64,000 bases of DNA from Cyanodermella asteris (Eukaryota > Ascomycota > Lecanoromycetes > Ostropales > Stictidaceae). The stretch lies in the NCBI GenBank assembly GCA_900618795.1, contig UYJD01000016.1:335899-399898 (forward strand). Direction: 5' to 3'. The notes beneath the pieces were generated by a model. That model had not been told where the DNA came from. It saw nothing but the letters and a program-made list of their open reading frames with translations, and did not search any database. A program made the translations under genes and the position numbers. This document shows, one piece after another, positions 37,715-49,231 of the stretch (its first letter is position 1; each line of letters opens with the position of its first letter).

Positions 37715-39262
37715 CTATGACCATTCCAGGTCGAGCCGGTGGCCCTTGATCTCGCCGTTGAACCACTCGATAAGTTCAATACGATCTTGGACTGTTTTTG
37801 CTCCCTTGAGCACCTCGGAATCGACGACCTCTCTCACGGCATAGTGCAGTTCCTCCAATGCCAGATTCTTGCCGATACATCCTCTCAGACCGGCCCCAAA
37901 AGCGATGATACTTTTCTCCATGTCAGGTCGCCTGAGACCCTCATCTTTGCCGTCCGGCAGCCATCTTTCAGGTCGGAACGCAAAGGGATCGGGAAATACT
38001 TCTGCATCGTGATGCAGAGTGTATGCGGCGCAGCCAGCTATAGTGCCCGCTGGAAGCTCCACAGCCCCCACCCGCAAGCCCCCCGGCGGGACCACACGGG
38101 TCAGGCGTGTTGGGTTCGCCATACCCAGGCGCAGACCTTCTTTGACTGCCGCGTGCAAGTAAGGCAGCGTTCGTGGGTCGACTGATCTTTCGCTGGCTCG
38201 GATCTCAGCGATCATGTGGGTTCGCAGCTCGGGGTTGCGAGCTAGGTGAAACAGGATAGTGGCAAGCATGACCGACGTCGAATCTGTACCCGCGAACACA
38301 ATCGCTTTGGATTGCGCTTCTGTTTCGCCTGTGCTGAGGCCTGCGCTCAGTAGCCGGCCGTGATACACGTCTGCGCCGCCCGTCGAATCGGAGTGCGCCA
38401 ACTTCTCTGACTCAGCAAGGCCTTTCATGAGGCCTTGCGTGTACTGGTCGAGTTTCGCAAAAGAAGCTGCAACCTCGCCGACCGCAAACAGTCTGGACCA
38501 AACCAAATATACTCGTGTAAAGATCCAGTGGGGAAGGAGCGAGAAGCGCGACAAGCCAATGACCGCAAATATGAATGCGTTCACACTCAGCTTCGATTCC
38601 TGTTTGGCTTTCATGCCTTCGACATTCTCCAGCTCTTGCAGACCTCCGTATGGTGTACCTAGCAGCGTGCCTGTTAGTACGTCGATTGAGAGGCGAGCAC
38701 ACAGATCAAGAAGGTCCATTCGCAGTCCAGCGTCTTTAAAAGCCTTGACCTCTTTGATAAATTCCTTGATGCATCCTGCAATGAAGCCGCCGTCGGCGCT
38801 GGCAGCACGCAATCGACCCGTAGCGAAGAGTGGAGCCACGGCTTTCGCACGGTGGTCTCTGTAGTCTGTGTTCAAGGCGGAGAAGATGGTCTGTATCGGA
38901 CCAAGATTGAAGTTCTCATATCGACCATCCTTGAGGAGACCGCCAGATGTGATGTAAAGAGGTCGAATGGCGTCTGGGTCCGAGATGGACACTGAGTTCG
39001 GCGCAACTCGAATGACTTTGGCGCTATACTTGCGGTGCCACTCACGAAGGACATGGCCTTCGGTTCCTTTAAGGCAGAGTATGTAGAGATAGAGATTGGT
39101 ACATCGCGCAAGCAAAGGACCGGGCACGTGACTCAGAGGCGACAGAAGGACACTGTAGAAGCAAGATAGTGTAATATAGAGGCCAATGAGGATGGAGGGT
39201 ATGATAAAGGTTGCGGCCGCCGACTCCGACGAGGCGGAAATCAAGTCCGATATAAACGCCAT
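37715..39262 (-). CDS. Cytochrome P450 monooxygenase (P450-1)
   Basis: Single exon, 515 residues from ATG 39262 (the frame extends upstream only to a GTG). An N-terminal membrane anchor (about 18-45) is followed by the hinge SHVPGPLLAR. The I-helix reads IVFAGTDSTSVML, the K-helix AAVKEGLRLG (ExxR), the PERF-like loop FRPERWLP and the heme loop FGAGLRGCIG, with Cys as axial ligand. The intron-free structure is unusual next to its multi-intron P450 neighbours. Intact, with no lesions. Likely an endoplasmic-reticulum enzyme oxidising the PKS product or an intermediate. Substrate cannot be read from sequence. Confidence 0.93.
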   Translation of the reverse strand: MAFISDLISASSESAAATFIIPSILIGLYITLSCFYSVLLSPLSHVPGPLLARCTNLYLYILCLKGTEGHVLREWHRKYSAKVIRVAPNSVSISDPDAIRPLYITSGGLLKDGRYENFNLGPIQTIFSALNTDYRDHRAKAVAPLFATGRLRAASADGGFIAGCIKEFIKEVKAFKDAGLRMDLLDLCARLSIDVLTGTLLGTPYGGLQELENVEGMKAKQESKLSVNAFIFAVIGLSRFSLLPHWIFTRVYLVWSRLFAVGEVAASFAKLDQYTQGLMKGLAESEKLAHSDSTGGADVYHGRLLSAGLSTGETEAQSKAIVFAGTDSTSVMLATILFHLARNPELRTHMIAEIRASERSVDPRTLPYLHAAVKEGLRLGMANPTRLTRVVPPGGLRVGAVELPAGTIAGCAAYTLHHDAEVFPDPFAFRPERWLPDGKDEGLRRPDMEKSIIAFGAGLRGCIGKNLALEELHYAVREVVDSEVLKGAKTVQDRIELIEWFNGEIKGHRLDLEWS

Positions 39263-39595
39263 CTCCACCCTTTCTTCTCCACCTAGACATCTCGTGAGCC
39301 TGCGTGATGCAAGGCTTTATTGGTACCATACTGGACTGCTCATGGCTAGCTTCGAACGATGCACTTGCTGCAAGTCAATGCCACTTCAAACAATTACTCG
39401 AGTACGCTTATGATGTAATGTGTAACACGGAGATGAACGGGACCCATGGGATCCGAGTAAACGGCCAAGATGGCGAAGACGGTTCACTCGCACGAGACCT
39501 GTGTGAACATCGAAAGCGAGGTGCCCCGCTATAAGGTGTAATAGAGCTCTATCGGGTTATTTCATCGAAATGTATAGTCCGGCCAAGCACACACA

Positions 39596-40758
39596 ATGGT
39601 AGACGAAGATGCTTCCATGTCACCGGTGAAGTTCACAATCCCGTCGTCTAATTTGACCGTAGACGTCCGGGTTGTCGACACGTATGTACCCCAGAACCTA
39701 TCTCCTTCCATCTCCGAGCTGAAGTTTCTGCAAGTGGTGCCCTCCTGTACATTGACCCAAAATTGTTCTGGTCGCCGTCCGAGCACAGCCTACCTGGCCC
39801 CCACGCACCAATCTACTGCTTCCTCATCTCCCACGGTTCCAAGCATGTTCTTTTCGACTTAGGCCTTCGTGCTGATTGGCAGACTTCCGCCCCGGACATT
39901 GTATCCATCATCGCTGCCACTACCGAAGTGACTCCTGGTCCGGACATTGCCACGCTACTTGACAATGATGCTAGCAACCTCAATATCCGGAGCAAAGACA
40001 TCAGCTCCGTGATCTGGTCTCACAACCATTTCGACCATACCGGTGACCCATCTACCTTCCCGTCATCGACAGAGCTTGTCGTCGGGCCCGGCGTGAAGGA
40101 AGCCTCATGGCCAGGGTACCCCACAGACCCGAAAGGAAAGGTACTGGACAGTGACGCAGCGGGCAGGACTGTTCGAGAAATCGACTTTGAAGCCGGCCCG
40201 AAAATTGGAAGATTCAACGCTCACGACTTCTTCGGCGATGGATCATTCTACCTACTAGACGCACCCGGCCACGCCGCCGGCCATCTCTGCGCCCTCGCCA
40301 GGACAACAGCCGATCCCTCCTCCTTCGTCTTCATGGGCGCGGATGCCTGCCATCACCCAGGCCTCCTTCGACCCACCGAATACCAGCCTCTACCCCGTTC
40401 TATCGAGCTCAAACTTACCTCAAACAAAAGCGACGCCGAGAAAGCTGGCAAGCCGGCTCGCACGCCCGCACCATGTCCCGGAGGAGTCCTCCAGCACGTC
40501 ATGGGTCAGACACGCGAGAAGCCCTTTTTCGAAGTCGCAAAGACGTTCCTGTTCCCAGACTACGATGCTGCGAGAGACACGGTTGTCAAGATTCATGAGC
40601 TGGACTCGAGGGATGATGTTTTCGTGCTCATTGCTCATGATCTTTCTGTGCGGGAGAGCATACCGCTTTTCCCGGAAAAGATCAACGGGTGGAGAGAGAA
40701 GAGTTTGAAGACGGAGACGCGGTGGCTGTTTTGTGGCGAGTTCATGCACGATAAATAG
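39596..40758 (+). CDS. Metallo-beta-lactamase-fold hydrolase
   Basis: Exons 39596-39681 and 39735-40758 (53-bp intron, phase 2) give 369 residues. The splice joins VDVRVVDT to GALLYIDPKLFW, reproducing the normal start of this family. Metal ligands: WSHNHFDHTGD (HxHxDH), LLDAPGHAAGHLC and the Asp in FVFMGADACHHPG; a further His is in LIAHDLSV. Fungal MBL-fold proteins of this group include stand-alone lactonase-like and PKS-associated thioesterase-like enzymes. Because the PKS here carries its own esterase domain, a releasing role is not required, and lactone hydrolysis is the alternative. Intact. It lies tail-to-tail with the PKS gene (474 bp). Confidence 0.88.
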
Positions 40759-41232
40759 CCGAAAGTATAAAGCCAAGTTGCGAAAAGCCGTGTCTTTCCT
40801 ATGGCGGTGATCGTCGCCTTACGTGACCCTTAACCAAGCGGAGTAGGACCGGTGGAGAAGCTTTTCGGGCCTGCCAATCTTGGGAGAGGTTGTTGTTCGG
40901 TACTGAATGCATTGTTCCTTCTCACTAGCTACCCGTTTGAAATTGTCCCTTTTTGTTTCGAGACATGTCTTCAGTATATCACAATCCAGTCCCACAATAT
41001 CAGGCATATGAACATGGTACATCGACAAATAAATTATCACCAGGGTCTGCACAAGTGGTCGAACGGCGCAGACAAACACTCGATCTGGTGACCTGAACCA
41101 ACAGAGTTGCCATGTTGCTCGATGGTGATTATGGCAGACTCAACTTGATCGCACTTTTGATATGTGATATACACGCAGCTTCATTATTCGTTGTGAACAT
41201 TCTAGTCATTGTGAACAAATTATATTCCTTGA
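40759..41232. other. Convergent 3' intergenic region
   Basis: AT-rich spacer between the 3' ends of the MBL and PKS genes. No gene or repeat seen. Confidence 0.5.
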
Positions 41233-44200
41233 TCAATTTGATTTCGCCCCCACACATTGCGCCAAAAAGTCATACCCATCCCTTACAGCTCTATCCGCGC
41301 TCTCATTGCGCTGCCAGTTGCGATAAACGTCAAACAAATGCGGCACCTTTTCCAAAAGCCTCAACTCCGCCGGAACTCCCTTCTCCTTCAACATATCAAC
41401 CGTCCTCTCCACTTGCTTCCACGGAATCAGATCATCCTGATATGGATGCAGTACAAATGTTGGCGTCCGGTATGTCCCGCTCCTGATCTGAGCCATCGGA
41501 CTTATGTGGCGAATCTCGTCTGCTGACGGGACTGTCGAGTCGGGTTCTGTTTTACTGACCTTGTCTAAGCCTCGAATGAGCGTATGCAGCGTCCGACCTT
41601 GGTGGTTCATATACAGTGCGATTCGGCTTCGGGCGTCTGTAGTGGTCATCCAGCCACCCACAGCAGCTTTATCGCTGGACACGTTGTAAGCTGTGATCGG
41701 ATGTTCCTGAATACCCGACCAAAGAGCATCATCGAAATCAATGAGAGAGGTAGCTTTGCCCTTTGTTTTCGAACCGGTCGGTACATTTGGCTTGGTCCAA
41801 AAGGGGTCCTCGTAGTCGGTTGGGCAGTACAAGGCAAAGATAGCATCGGGAGGTCGGATTCCTCTGGGAACGCCAGTCCAGGCGAGGGACATGGCAAGCG
41901 TTCCACCTGTTGACCAGCCGATAGCCACAACCTTCTCACCATCCACCTTGATGTCAGTTCGAGCAAGTTGCAGCTTTGGCAAGACGGTCCGGATCCAGGC
42001 CAAAGCATCTACAACGTCCACCATTGAGCCCTCGAGTAGGGTGACTTCGGGACACAGTCTGTAGTCTGCACTGATTGGTAGGAAGCCGTGATCTAGCAGC
42101 ATTTCAGTCTGCTCTGGTCGAATGTCTTTGCGGGAAAGCATTACATGGCCACCTCCGTGTATCATTAGTGCTGTAACGGCGTTAGCAAAGGTGATTGTAA
42201 GAATAAACGTTAAGCCTACCTACAGGAAGAGTTTTGCCTTTGTCGTTCGCCTTGGACGGGTAATACACATCGGCTTGCAGATTCTGACCGTCGGTCTTCT
42301 TAAAGGTCATGGTCTCTTGAGACGTAAGCTCTGCATCTGGAGCGCTCTCACCAACGCCGGATGGCGAAGCCGTGACAACTCTGCAGCAGTCAGACTCCCG
42401 GGTCTCAGTGTTGCTCCAGTCAACCCAGTTGAAGCCGGCAGTGCGAAGCTCCTTCTTCCAAAGCTGCTCATGTGCTAATGCATGCTGGCGTCCGTCATCG
42501 AAAAGCCACCAGCCATCAAGTAGCCCGAAGACGAGATCGAACCAGAACAGGTTTCTGGTCAACTCAACCAAGCACAATATGCCTGAAGGCCGAAGCATCT
42601 TACGAATGTTCGTGGTCGATCGCACAAGAGAGGGAGTAGCATGAATACAATTCGTCGACAGGACAATATCGTATGTGTCCGTGTGCTTAGGCTTGGGGTC
42701 CTTGTCAATGTCCATTGTTGTATACTCCATGAAATCGTACTTGGAGAACTTCTTCTTGGCGGCAACAACCAACGACGATGAAAGATCCGTAAAAGTGTAG
42801 ACAATCTTGTGCTTAAGGTCCATCTTGATGATCGCCTCCAGCAGTGGGACTGTTGTACCTCCGGTGCCTCCGCCAAGCTCCAAGATCCGGATCGTCTTCT
42901 CACCCTGTATGTCCTTCAATACAGAGCAGAGATAGTCCTTGAGGAGGAGGGTGGCACTTTCGAACATTGGTGCATTAGTGTATACATTAGTGAGCAGGTC
43001 GCGGGCAGCGGCGTTCTTGAAGATCAAGGATATTGGGTCGGCTTCCCCAGACAGACACTCCGCAAGCTTTGGCGCAGTCGTAGCGAGTAGCTTGGTTTCA
43101 TTGACGTGCTGTGGGAACTTTGCGAGCATTGACGCATGCAGTTCGCTGGCCGGAGTTCGGGAGAGGGCCTTAGACGTGCGTACGTACGTGCCATCATCCG
43201 TCTGCCCCACCAAGCCAGCATCAATCAGGATGCAATAAAGCTACGGGATAAGCTTCGTGTGCCTCTTGTGGAATTCTATCTGTGCAATCTTTCCACCAGG
43301 CTTAATCTGATCCAGGTCGACGTTGAGCTTCGCGAATGCATCGGCAACGTACCTGACGACAAGCTCGGACTGAATGGGATGCGCCTTTGAATAGAAACTA
43401 GTGAACTTTGTCTTATCTGCATGTAGATCATAAGAGGGCTTGGCCTTGTTGAATGACTCAACAGCGACGTCAGCCAGGTTATCGGTCACCAATGGTCCAG
43501 ATTTACTTTTCGTGTTGGAAAAAGGTGCAACTTGCTCTTCTGCAGCTGTTTCTTCGTCATCGGTCTCAGCTGACTCCGACGTGTCATCGCTGTCAGAGAC
43601 CTCAGGCTGGATGAGCTTGCAAATTGCAGCAACATCCTCGCATTCCATGATTTGTTCTTGCGCGACCTCGACCCCAAATGTCTCTTGAACTTCAGTAAGG
43701 ACTTCTGTGATCAACAGTGAGTCGATGCCAAGAGAATCGAGCGATGAGCTGGTCTTGATCTCTTCGGCAGGAATTTCGATGACATCGCTCAGCATTTGGC
43801 GGACCTTTTTAAAGACCACATTCTTACCTTGAGTGGTCTTTTTCTTGCTTCCGGCGCTCGCGGACTCCGCCGACGATTTGGTTGCTTTGATCATCTCCTC
43901 CGGTTCGTTCGGCGGTGAAGAGATGTTTGTTCCAGCGCTGCTGGCAGCAGTGTCTGAGTCCGAATTGACTTCACCCGAGGTAGCAGACTGGGGTTTGACG
44001 ATCGCCTTACTGCTCTGATTGACACTGGTGAGACTCTTTACCAGCGACTTGAATGGCACGTTCTTGAAAATTGCTCCAGTGATTGCGAGTACAAGTTCCT
44101 GGGATGACCGATCGAAAACGAAAATGTCGTTGGTGACCGCTGACTTTGCGCTCTTATCACTCCGGGTGTAGACGGTCCACTTTCGCGATTCGGAAACATC

Positions 44201-47200
44201 TTTCATGAACTTCTCGGTGAAAGTAACCTCCTCGATCGCTGTACAAACGTAAACTTCATCCTTCGAGCGAGCAGATAAACAATTGACGTGGATTCCGGCA
44301 ACTTGGAGGAAATTGTCAAGCAGATATGGTTTGCTGACGTATTCTTGGCGGGAAGCCGGCTGTGAAGGGATAGACACAGAGCCTACTGCCTCATTATCTA
44401 GAGAGCGGACGCTCTTGACACCTTGATAGTAGCCAGCGTATTCAACCACCTCGGAGAATATCTGGTAAACCATCGAACCACTGACGCCGGCAGCTGATGG
44501 TGAGTCAATAATGCGATCAGCCCTTCCGTGTCTGATAAGCTTCTTGAGAAGCTGCAACTGAGAATCGGCGACGACGTCTCCTTGGCCAACGAGTCTGATG
44601 ACACCCTTGCCGTGATTAGTGACCTTGTCTCTAGGCCCCGCCTCGAGTGGTTGGCTATATATTGTGAAGGTGTAGCTGTTGCTTGACGAATTCTCGCTAA
44701 GTCGAAGGCTCACTGATACGTCAGTGCTCAGACCTAGAGGAGAAAGAATCGTTAGCCCCTCGATGTGCGGTCTCGATGACTTCTTTGAGTTGGACTTTTC
44801 TTCAAGTTGAAGAGCACCAGTCATGGCAAGCTCGATGTACATAGACGCCGGGCATAGGCTTTGGCCTGTAACAGCGTGGCCTCTCGTGGCGAGGTCGAAA
44901 GCAACGTTCGAAATATCAACCGAAAACGAAGAGTCGCCTGTCGAAGCGTCTGTCTTTTTAAGGGTCACCAAGTTAGCCGGTCGTGGGTCTTGACTTGCCA
45001 TACTAGGCGCTCCTGTTCCTCGTGGTCTGTATTGGATCCAGTGGCGCGCGTCTTCAAATTGATAAGGTGGCAGATTGAGTGAGTCGTCAATCGCTTTTGA
45101 AGAGGTTGGGAACATCCAGGAATGTGTAGCAGAGCCCTCTTGCCATAGTCGGGACACGGCTGTAGCCATTGTCCGCATGACAGCTTCGCTGCTGAGATCC
45201 ATGACCAAAAACAGATCAGAGCGATCTTCTTTATCACGCAAGACACGACGAGTCATCGGAACGACTGGGGACGCTGAGCCAGCCTCAATCCAGGCTGCGG
45301 AGGGGAAGCGTGCCGCAATACGCTCGATAGCCTCGCCAAAGTAGACTGGCTGGCGAGTGTGTTGGGCGAGCTCGTCTGCCGAATATTGAGACCAACTAGC
45401 CTTGGGCGAGCAAGTCTCGATAGGAATCTGAGGTTCTGAGATCGTTATTGACCCAGCGAGAGACTTGAGCTCAGTCATGACGTTGTCTGCCAAATGGGAG
45501 TGATATGCATGCGAGTTGTTCAATCTGGTGGTTTTGAACCCCGAAGCCAGCTTCTCTGCCTCCGCGATAGACCTCTTGTCTCCAGCCAAAACAATGCTGC
45601 TTGGTCCATTATAGCAGGCCATCTCGACACGAACACCTTCCTCGTTGTTAACCTTTCGTACGAAGCTCTCGGCTTGATCGGCGTCGCAATCGAGAGACAA
45701 CATCATGCCATTGTCAGGACCCCAATTGTCTCGTACTAATTTAGCCCGGCCAGAGATGTAACGGAAAGCGTCTTGCAACGACAGGGCGCCCCCAACACAA
45801 AGTGCAGATATTTGGCCGAAACTGTGACCAACAAGAGTATCGACCTCTAAGCCTGCATCAATCCAAGCTTGAGCACTTGCAATCTGCACAGAAAGAAGGC
45901 GACAGTGAAGATCGACCAGATTCGGAACAGGTTCTGCCGAGAAGATGCCGGGGTAAATGCTAGATAGATCGAGCATCTTGCAGACGGCGTCGCAGCTGTC
46001 GAGATGCATCTTGAACATGTCGCTGCTATCATACAGCTCCTTCGAAAGGTTGATAGAAAGACCTGTCTGGCCACCAAACGCCAGGACAATGGGCGTTCTC
46101 ATTTCGCGCTTGATGCAAGTGTAGTTATTGGAAAGTATGTTGTCCAGAGCCGAAATACAAGACTTGGTATTCGTAGCCACAAATGACTCGCGGTATTCAA
46201 AGCGCGGGTTCTGCATCCAACTCAAGCTGTGCGAAAGGCTGGGCAGGGAGACATTGGATCTCAGCATATAGGCTTTCAGTGCCTTGGCATATGCAACAAG
46301 GCTTTTGAGAGACTTTGCTGACAGTACAACGGGGTAGGAGACATTTGAGCCCGTTCTCACATCCTCGGGGTTAAAGACGTCCTGGTCGTAGCTTCGAACA
46401 ACAATCGCTGCATTGCTACCTCCAGCGCCGTAGTTATTCACGAGGGCAACTTTTCGTTCGGAGGTCCATTCATAGTTTGCATCGGGAATCTTGATCTGGC
46501 CTGTCGAGTTCTTCTGAATCTTTAGGTTCAGCTTGGTGAAATTAGCTTGCTTCGGCACGAACCCCTTCTGCATCATGAGCAGCACTTTGATGAGGCCTGC
46601 GGCGCCAGAGGCGGCTTCGCAGTGACCTATATTGTCCTTCACGGAGCCTAAATATAAAGTCTCCTTCCGATCTGAGCTTGTCATTGCCCTTTGGATACTT
46701 TCGTACTCGATAGGATCGCCGACCTGGGTGCCTGTGCCGTGAGCCTCAACGTACGTCACATCGAGCGGCTTAATCTTGCCCAGGTCAAATGCCCGTTGAT
46801 ACAGCGTAGATTGTGATCCAGAGTCTGGGACGGTGATAGGGCTGCAATTCGAGACTTGGTTGACAGCTGAGCCAGAGATGACCCCTATGATTTGATCATA
46901 ATTGGCAATGGCCTGCGATAGAGGCTTGAGAACAAGCAAACCTACACCTTCACCACGGCAGTATCCATTAGCATCCGCATCAAACGCTCTAGAGCGTCCG
47001 TCTGGATTGAGAAACGAAGCCGCGGCTAGATTTTGATGTAACGCAGGGCTTGTGATCACATTAACGCCTCCGGCGAGCGCCATCGAGCACTCTCTACCGA
47101 GTATAGCTCTGCATGCGGAGTGGATTGCAACGGCTGATGAGGAACAAGCGGTGTCAAAAGTGATTGAGGGTCCAGACCAACCGAAGTAGTGGCTCAGACG

Positions 47201-48724
47201 CCCGCTGATGAAAGCTCGGAGAGAGCCAACCGCTGAGAAGGCATTGGCATTTTCTGACTCAATGTTGTCATTGTAGTCAACAGAGCCGACTCCAAGGTAG
47301 CAACCGATGTCTGTCTCCTGCACTGCTAATGATTGATTGCAGTATCCCGAAGACTCTAATGCTTCGTATGCGACCTGAAGGGCAAGTCGTTGTTGTGGAT
47401 CCATCGACTTGGCTTCCCTTCCCGAGATGTTGAAGAAGCGGTGGTCAAAAGCATCCGGGTGTTGAAGAAAGTTACCCCAAAAGTTGTCGGGCTTGGGCTC
47501 GCGAGAGATCATCGAAGGGTCAAACCTGTCTTCCGGTAATTTCCCAAAGGAGGTGCCTGCACTCTCCAAGAGCTTCCAGAAATCCTCTACGGAGTCTGCA
47601 CCGGGGAATCGACATGCCATTCCAACTACCGCAATTTCCTCGAAGGGCTGCTCAGGACCTGCAGGAGAAGCCATGGCAGGGTTTAGAGATCGAGGTATCG
47701 GCGAACCTTGGCCGATAGCAACGAACGACGCCTTGCCATTAGGTGCAGCATCTTGTGCTGCTTTCACAGCTGCATACCAATGCGCTCTCTTGCACAGAAT
47801 TAAGTCGATGGCGTCTCCTAGTAAGGACTGTGAATTTAGTAATGAGGCATCTGAAGTGGATCGCAGAGGAAGACGGAGGGATGAAGTTTCAAGGAAATTG
47901 AATCGCTTGTTGCCAGCGACGAGCTTCTTCAGTTTGTCCGCGGCTTCAGAATGGTGAGGATGGTGATAGCTTCCAGTCAGGTCGACACAGGAAGTCGCGA
48001 AGTTCGCTTCCGCAAGCTGATTTCGCCATGCGTCTACCTCGGATTCTGGGACAGTCGCAGTGAGAGTCCGATCGTCTGTGATGCAGGAGACATATGTATC
48101 GTGATGCTCTAAGTAGGTGTCGAGGAGTGACCGCTCGGCCATGGTTTTCCATCGGACTGACACAGCTATGCCTCTCCGTCCTCGCTGCTTACTTCCATTA
48201 TCCGCATCGATTACATAGCCTGTACTTGCAGCTAGATGTATAGCAGTGATGATGGATCGCTCGAACTCCTCTGGAGTGCGCGAGCTGCTCAGCGCCGCGG
48301 CAGTAAGAATTCCAGTGCAGAATCCCTGCGCCGATTGGAACCTTTTGAGCGCCTCGAAGCCGCCATACTTGGTAAAGAGTTCGACCGCTTGGGAGACGAC
48401 GGTCAAAGTGGCGAGTTGAGTATTGCTGAGAGTTCGGGCATCTGGTATTGATATGCCGTTTGCAAACTGCTGAAGAGCCGTGAGGCCGTTTCGAAGTTGT
48501 TCGTTACTAGACGCATTGCCAAGCTTCTCCAATATCGTACATGATGATGAGATGTCCGCGACACTCTTGCGGACGAATGAGAGGCGCGTGTCGTCTTGGA
48601 GTGTCTTTTGCAGCAAACCCAAAGTCTCGTGGGTCCAGCGTGTGGCTTGTGGGCCGAAAAGGGCAATGCTGTACGAGTTTGCGCCACGCTTCGGGCCGGA
48701 ATTGAAGTCGCCGACCTTCGCCAT
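41233..48724 (-). pseudogene. Non-reducing polyketide synthase (SAT-KS-AT-PT-ACP-CMeT-esterase), interrupted by in-frame TAG
   Basis: Exons 48724-42220 and 42170-41233 (49-bp intron) span about 2480 codons. Domains in order: SAT with GFCTG nucleophile (about 135-140); KS with DTACSSSAVA, VEAHGTGT and NIGHCEAASG (about 365-790); AT with GHSFGQ (near 975); product template with HAVTGQSLCP and YLLDNFLQ; one ACP with LGIDSLL (near 1680); C-methyltransferase with ILELGGGTGGTT; terminal alpha/beta-hydrolase with [16 protein letters not shown] and a late VPHLFD His. This architecture is that of fungal NR-PKSs making C-methylated orsellinate-type acids (mycophenolate and DMOA types). TAG at 43241-43243 falls just before the methyltransferase, with the same frame open on both sides. 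As written the product is 1827 residues ending after the ACP. No plausible intron removes the stop while keeping frame. Either a pseudogene, a truncated non-methylating synthase, readthrough, or a sequence error. Confidence 0.85.
43241..43243 (-). other. In-frame TAG stop in the PKS
   Basis: Minus-strand TAG between FHKRHTKLIP and LYCILIDAGLVGQ, within the conserved linker leading into the C-methyltransferase. Both flanks are in the same frame and both match the family. A CAG-to-TAG transition is the simplest origin. Confidence 0.85.
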
Positions 48725-49231
48725 TGTCTAATCGTTGAAGATGATGATGGTTATTTTCCTGACCTTGTGATACAGGGGTCGGAATTTACGTTCTAGCTGA
48801 CTACATAGGCAGCTGCGGTCACGTTGGTTTTCTACCTCGTATCTTCCAGGGCCCGCCTTGCCTCTGAATAGGTAGTGACAGCTTGGTTTACTTGGTGTTA
48901 TGCAATCACACCACGTCACCGCCCCGACAAATGCTTGACAGCCCCGGGTTGCACGACGTTCCAGCAATTACGACAGCTCTGACCGTGAATACAGAAGCTG
49001 GAAGTGCTCTAATGACGTCAATGCGTAGAGGTTGACAATGTCACCGTCCACGCTTGCGAACGACGAGGGGCCGAGTAATAATGCCGACTACTATGCAGGG
49101 CCACAGGATCATCGCTATCTCTGCAGAAAACAAGGCCACATGGCTAGCGCACCATATCAAACTGGAATTTGCTAATCACGTCCGGGCACCGACCGCCGAA
49201 CTTCTTTGTTTTCTATATTGCTCCGTCGCAC
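48725..49231. promoter_or_regulatory. Bidirectional promoter between PKS and P450-2
   Basis: The PKS and P450-2 diverge from this 507-bp region, so one set of regulatory sites could serve both. A perfect TGACGTCA palindrome (cAMP-response-element type, bound by bZIP factors) lies at 49013-49020. No other site is strong enough to name. Confidence 0.5.
49013..49020. promoter_or_regulatory. CRE-type bZIP site TGACGTCA
   Basis: Perfect 8-bp palindrome in the shared PKS/P450-2 promoter. An 8-mer can occur by chance; the location is the only extra argument. Confidence 0.35.

Noticed and set aside
43199-43243. A 43-bp GT...AG intron removing the PKS stop
   Set aside because: The donor GTAGCT is poor, the length is below the other introns here, and the splice shifts the downstream frame.
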